Below the pieces are notes generated by a model. That model did no database searches. It saw only the letters and a list, made by a program, of their open reading frames with translations, and was not told where the DNA came from. From positions 44,021,142-44,085,141 of the forward strand of contig NC_030677.2 in the NCBI RefSeq assembly GCF_000004195.4: DNA of 64,000 bases. Direction: 5' to 3'. The position numbers and the translations under genes are program-made. This document shows, piece by piece, positions 59,600-64,000 of this stretch (position 1 is the first letter of the stretch; each line of letters opens with the position of its first letter). Source of the DNA: Xenopus tropicalis. Lineage: Eukaryota > Chordata > Amphibia > Anura > Pipidae.

Positions 59600-60545
59600 G
59601 CAGACAGAGCAGAGAAGAGCCTGTGTGTGCCATACTCTGCCTGCCCTATGCTGCCTGTGTGTGCCATACTCTACCTGCCCTATGATGCCTGTGTGTGCCA
59701 TACTCTGCCTGACCTATGCTGCCTGTGTGTGCCATACTCTGCCTGCCCTATGCTGCCTTTGTGTGCCATACTCTGCCTGCCCTTCCCTGCCTGTGTGTGC
59801 CATACTCTGCCTGCCCTATGCTGCCTGTGTGTGCCATACTCTACCTGCCCTATGATGCCTGTGTGTGCCATACTCTGCCTGACCTATGCTGCCTGTGTGT
59901 GCCATACTCTGCCTGCCCTATGCTGCCTTTGTGTGCCATACTCTGCCTGCCCTTCCCTGCCTGTGTGTGCCATACTCTGCCTGCCCTATGCTGCCTGTGT
60001 GTGCCATACTCTGCCTGCCCTATGTTGCCTGTGTGTGCCATACTCTGCCTGCCCTAGGCTGCCTGTGTGTGCCATACTCTGCCTGACCTATGCTGCCTGT
60101 GTGTGCCATACTCTGCCTGACCTATGCTGCCTGTGTGTGCCATACTCTGCCTGCCCTATGCTGCCTTTGTGTGCCATACTCTGCCTGCCCTTCCCTGCCT
60201 GTGTGTGCCATACTCTGCCTGACCTATGCTGCCTGTGTGTGCCATACTCTGCCTGCCCTATGTTGCCTGTGTGTGCCATACTCTGCCTGCCCTATGCTGC
60301 CTGCGTGTGCCATACTCTGCCTGCCCTATGCTGCCTGTGTGTGCCATACTCTGCCTGCCCTATGCTGCCTGTGTGTGCCATACTCTGCCTAACCTATGCT
60401 ACCTGTGTGTGCCATACTCTGCCTGCCCTATGCTGCCTGTGTGTGCCATACTCTGCCTGCCCTATGCTGCCTGTGTGTGCCATACTCTGCCTGACCTATG
60501 CTGCCTGTGTGTGCCATACTCTGCCTGACCTTTGCTGCCTGTGGG
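59600..60545. repeat. 34-bp minisatellite B, about 28 units, with higher-order structure
   Basis: The unit is TGCCTGTGTGTGCCATACTC plus TGCCTGCCCTATGC (34 bp). Variant units (GACCTATG, CCTTTGTG, CCCTTCCC, CTACCTG, GATGCC) recur in blocks: CTACCTGCCC at 59671 and 59841 are 170 bp (five units) apart, and TGCTGCCTTT at 59751, 59921 and 60159 are 170 and 238 bp apart. No repeat unit has a stop in several frames, hence the long spurious frame at 59327-60697. Confidence 0.97.
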
Positions 60546-63500
60546 AGGTGAAACTGGCAGGGGTTTGTTCTGGTAGTTTGTTAGCAATTGGAAATAGCCA
60601 TCAAATAGTCCCTAAGGTGTGTAATTATGTTCTGGGGGTTGCTGTGCTAGCCACAAGGGAGGAGGAGGCATATGGATTTAAGGGTGATATGACATAATAT
60701 AATTCTTTCCCGCAGTTAGCTCCAAGCATTTGGGTTTTTTGCTACGCTACCACCATTAATGTGGACATGGTCTTAAAAGTTCTTGTGATAAGATGGGTGT
60801 GGTTTGAAGTGGGTGTGACTTAAAAAGGGTGAGTGGTCAAAACTGGCTTCCATTAGCGGCCCTCCACTATGTATACTAGAGAAATTCCGGACCTTGGCGC
60901 CACAGAAGTTGGACAGCACTGCCCTAGATTTATGGCCACATCCAAAATAACGAATAGGGTAGAAAATGGAGCTCAATTTTTGGGGGGGGGGGCATTTCCT
61001 CATCCTGACGAAAGGAGGGAGTGCCCCCCCCCGAAACATTGAGCTTGTGTAGTTCACTGGCATAATAAATGAGGTAAGTTCCCCAGCCATAATCTGCATG
61101 TGTGCAGTCTCTCCATTTTCTATTCTATGGTATGAATTACTGTATTTTAAATTCTGCTACTCTGGAGTTACTTTTCCAGCCAATATAACAGTTCAATAGG
61201 ATATTTCAAAACAGCTTTTGAAGAGATGAGTGTTAAATACAAATTACTGCTGCACTCTGGAACTTTAGGTTATATGCTAAACTTCCCAAGCCATACCAAA
61301 AGCACTAACGGTATTTTCAAATTAAAAACTATTGGTGCTAAAATTTCAAAAGCACAGTTTAAATAAATATTTTATGAGTCTGCTTTTGTGTTTCCCTGTA
61401 GCTCTATGATCTCTTCTCTGTGCTCTATGATCTCTGCCATGCTAGTCTCTAACAGCAAGATCAAGGGCAACCAATTGGCTCAAATTCAAGCTCTGCTCGA
61501 AATATTACACTTTGAATTAAACCCAAGCAGCTGAATGAAGCACTGACTGACCTTGCAATGACAGGCTAATGGGGGATGTTATAAAAGTTGTACATGGAAA
61601 ACATATTCCAAAAAGTAACGGAAATATTTCACATTCCTCAGTGTAACATTCTTAATCAGACAGTTATTACACTGCAAATTTTAATTGCTCATACTGCATT
61701 TTTACACTCATTAGAAACAGATGTTTTTGTGTTGCACCAATAAGCTTTTCATTGCACAAGTGCACAATACAGCCGATTATAAATACTGCAGATTTTTTTC
61801 TGTGTGTATATTTCCATTTGTGACTTTATTGCCCTCAAAAATGCTTTTACAAATAAGCTCCAACAAATATTTCTTCTCAATAAATTCCATAACCGGACCT
61901 CTGCTGAAGGTAACAAAGTTGCCATCACCAGACGGCATCCTTGACACCCTCACTGCTCCCTAATCAGCTTTCAGATTTTCAAGGTTTGGATATATTACTT
62001 TTAAATTGGCAGTTTCACTGTTTGTAAAAACACCTTTCCTATGAATGTACTTTTGGACACTAGTAAACAATCCATAATGAACTCAGCCTTTTTAGTGGCC
62101 ACTTATTTTATCCACAGTCAAGGCATGAGTATATTTATTTACTGTATCAATTAATATCTGTCATTCTGACTTCAAAACCTTAAGCAGTGGCTGCTTATAT
62201 GTGGCCTCTTGCACTGTGAATGACTGCAGTGTGCCACACAGTACTGCTTTTGGAGAATAAGTACTTTCGAAAACATTTGCTTTTTACGTGGCACTTCCAG
62301 CAGGAAGTTTTGGAGCTCAACTTATTCTCCATACCAGAGCTTTGCAAGTCTGGTGTGCCTGGCACAGCTATTGTGTATGCTTCTGTAGGTATAACTAATT
62401 AATCTACATCTGATCTATGTGAAAACAATAAAGACTGTTTCATATAAAATACTCTTAAAAATCATACCTTACTCCTTAAAACCAGGGTTTTAATTCTCCC
62501 TGCTCCATCTGAAATATAACAGTAAGGATCATGATGCAGTTTGTCTTGTACAACTTGCACCAAAGTTTGAAATCTCTGTTGTTAAAAATCTTGGTACTAA
62601 TAATATGGGAAAAAGAGTTATATATAAGAGAGTTATATAATTTCTCGAGTTGACATTTGGCTATTTGGCCTATTATTGTCCATTTCAGGCCAGATTTTAT
62701 TCTAGAAGCTGGTTGATTCCTTTTGAAAGATTTAGGCTGATAATCTGAGCCGGAAAAAAAATGTACAAATATGTCTTGAACATGGAATCAATTATCCAAC
62801 TTCATGTCTAGTATTACACTTCTAAAAATGCTACAGACCAAAGAGTGGACCCTTGGATCCTCGCACTGTAAACTAGTGAAGTCGGCATTAAAATAAATAC
62901 TACTGATCATTTGCTAAACTTGGAGTTAAAGACATGATCTTGACTCGACTTGGCCCCTGTGCTATTAAGTACAGAAGCCTTAAAAATTATGTTCCCTAAC
63001 TAAAAGAAGCCCATGTCCTACTTGACAACAGGATCTAAATGAAACAAACATTATCAGAGACCTTGCCAGTGGGTGGGGAAACCAAGATACATATTCTCTG
63101 CCAGCAAAGAAACAAAGTGTTGTGGTATCAGCCAAAGAAGGAGTAGAGTTGCTGCTAGTCTCTTTGGGGATTTTATTGGATATGACAGGTATTTCAGAAA
63201 ATAGAGATGCCAACTAAAGTGTTACAATTTTTGAAGAAAGTATGGTTATTTGCCAGCTATAAACATGCCAGGCAAAATATGATTGACAGCTCAGATTTTT
63301 AATTACAATTACTTTAATTTTCCATTCAGCACTTCCTAGATATCACCTAGATGGCAAATACATAAGATTTTGGGGTGATAAAAAGCTTGCCTTAATAATA
63401 CTGCACACAAAATGACTGTGACTGTAAATTCGAAGGCTAAAGGGGAAAAAAATTAAATAGTTTATATGGTATAAGTAAAGTTTATTTTGCTCAACTAATA

Positions 63501-64000
63501 TGGTAGAAAAGGATTTGGAATTATTTTTTAGGGTGACAGGTACCCTTTAACAAGGGCAATGTTTGCCTATGAACTAATAGCATCCATCTAGGGAAGGCCT
63601 TTTGTTAATATTAATCAATGAATAGGAGAAATAATTCCTTAAAATTAACATGTGCAGCAATGCTGTATTTTATATATTGAACTGTACCAGCCCAGAGGGT
63701 TAGCAGGCCCCTAACAGTAAAAATTCAGTCCTTGAAATGTAACCACATGAGCTCAACATTATGGAGAGGCCATCTTTTGATTGTTGATACTGCACATGCT
63801 CAGTATGCTCTGGGCAGCTCTTGAGAGGCTAAATTTTGGAGTGATACAACTTTTATATTATATATACTGTGTTTTGTCAATCAATAAGTATGGAAACAAG
63901 CAGCAGCCTGTATCTGTTGTATCTTTAGTTGCCATTGAAAACACTAGAACAGGATAGGGGGCAGGATTATGTCTTCAGGAACAGCTGATGGCTGGGTGCT
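60546..64000. other. Gene-less 3' part of window
   Basis: No gene can be defended here. A hAT-like terminus GGACAGCACTG lies at 60912-60922, and a hammerhead-like core at 61005-61037 (see findings). Exon-like segments on the minus strand are discussed as a low-interest finding. Confidence 0.4.

Noticed and set aside
59600..60545. Possible CRISPR-like array
   Set aside because: Units are directly tandem with no spacers, in a vertebrate genome; this is a minisatellite.
59327..60697. 456-codon open frame on the plus strand, rich in Cys/Leu/Pro
   Set aside because: It runs through the 34-bp minisatellite, whose unit lacks stops in several frames; because 34 is not a multiple of 3, all frames cycle through the same peptides. 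There is no domain or splice context.

Overview
The window looks like frog genomic DNA, most likely Xenopus. It is AT-rich with small exons in large introns. It is crowded with TTAA-flanked MITEs whose ends begin TTAAAGG (the T2/Kolobok-type signature described in Xenopus), dead Tc1 transposons, hAT-type MITEs with 8-bp target duplications and a CR1-type LINE. All homology statements are recognition by eye; no search was run.

Two complete protein-coding genes lie head-to-tail on the minus strand. CYP4V2 (11 coding exons, 58551 down to 42322, 523 codons plus stop) encodes a microsomal fatty-acid omega-hydroxylase P450. About 3.1 kb downstream of its stop begins a plasma-kallikrein/factor-XI-type gene (14 coding exons, 39220 down to 13428, 627 codons plus stop): signal peptide, four apple domains and a trypsin-like protease. 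For both genes every exon junction was read from the sequence; GT/AG signals, codon phases and lengths agree with no internal stop. The order CYP4V2 then KLKB1 matches human 4q35. The A4 domain carries the Cys-x4-Cys pair typical of prekallikrein rather than the single Cys of factor XI, so I call it KLKB1-like. The two genes are neighbours, not a pathway: one is an ER monooxygenase, the other a secreted contact-system zymogen.

Layout: 1-13.2 kb is repeat-dominated (foldback element, T2 MITE with a 30-bp minisatellite, hAT MITE with a nested MITE, dead Tc1, CR1 LINE with endonuclease and reverse transcriptase). 13.4-39.2 kb is the KLKB1-like gene; its introns hold a second dead Tc1, a near-perfect 392-bp palindrome, several MITEs, a fragment of an L1-like reverse transcriptase and a 968-bp insert flanked by 15-bp direct repeats. 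39.2-42.3 kb is intergenic. 42.3-58.6 kb is CYP4V2, with a GC-rich promoter/first exon. 58.7-64 kb has no gene I can defend; it carries two adjacent minisatellites that share a 34-bp period.

Points most worth a second look are hammerhead-ribozyme-like cores at seven sites, the kallikrein-type cysteine pair in the single frog KLKB1/F11 relative, T2 MITEs carrying NRF1-like palindromes, and the two 34-bp minisatellites. I found no clearly novel gene system.
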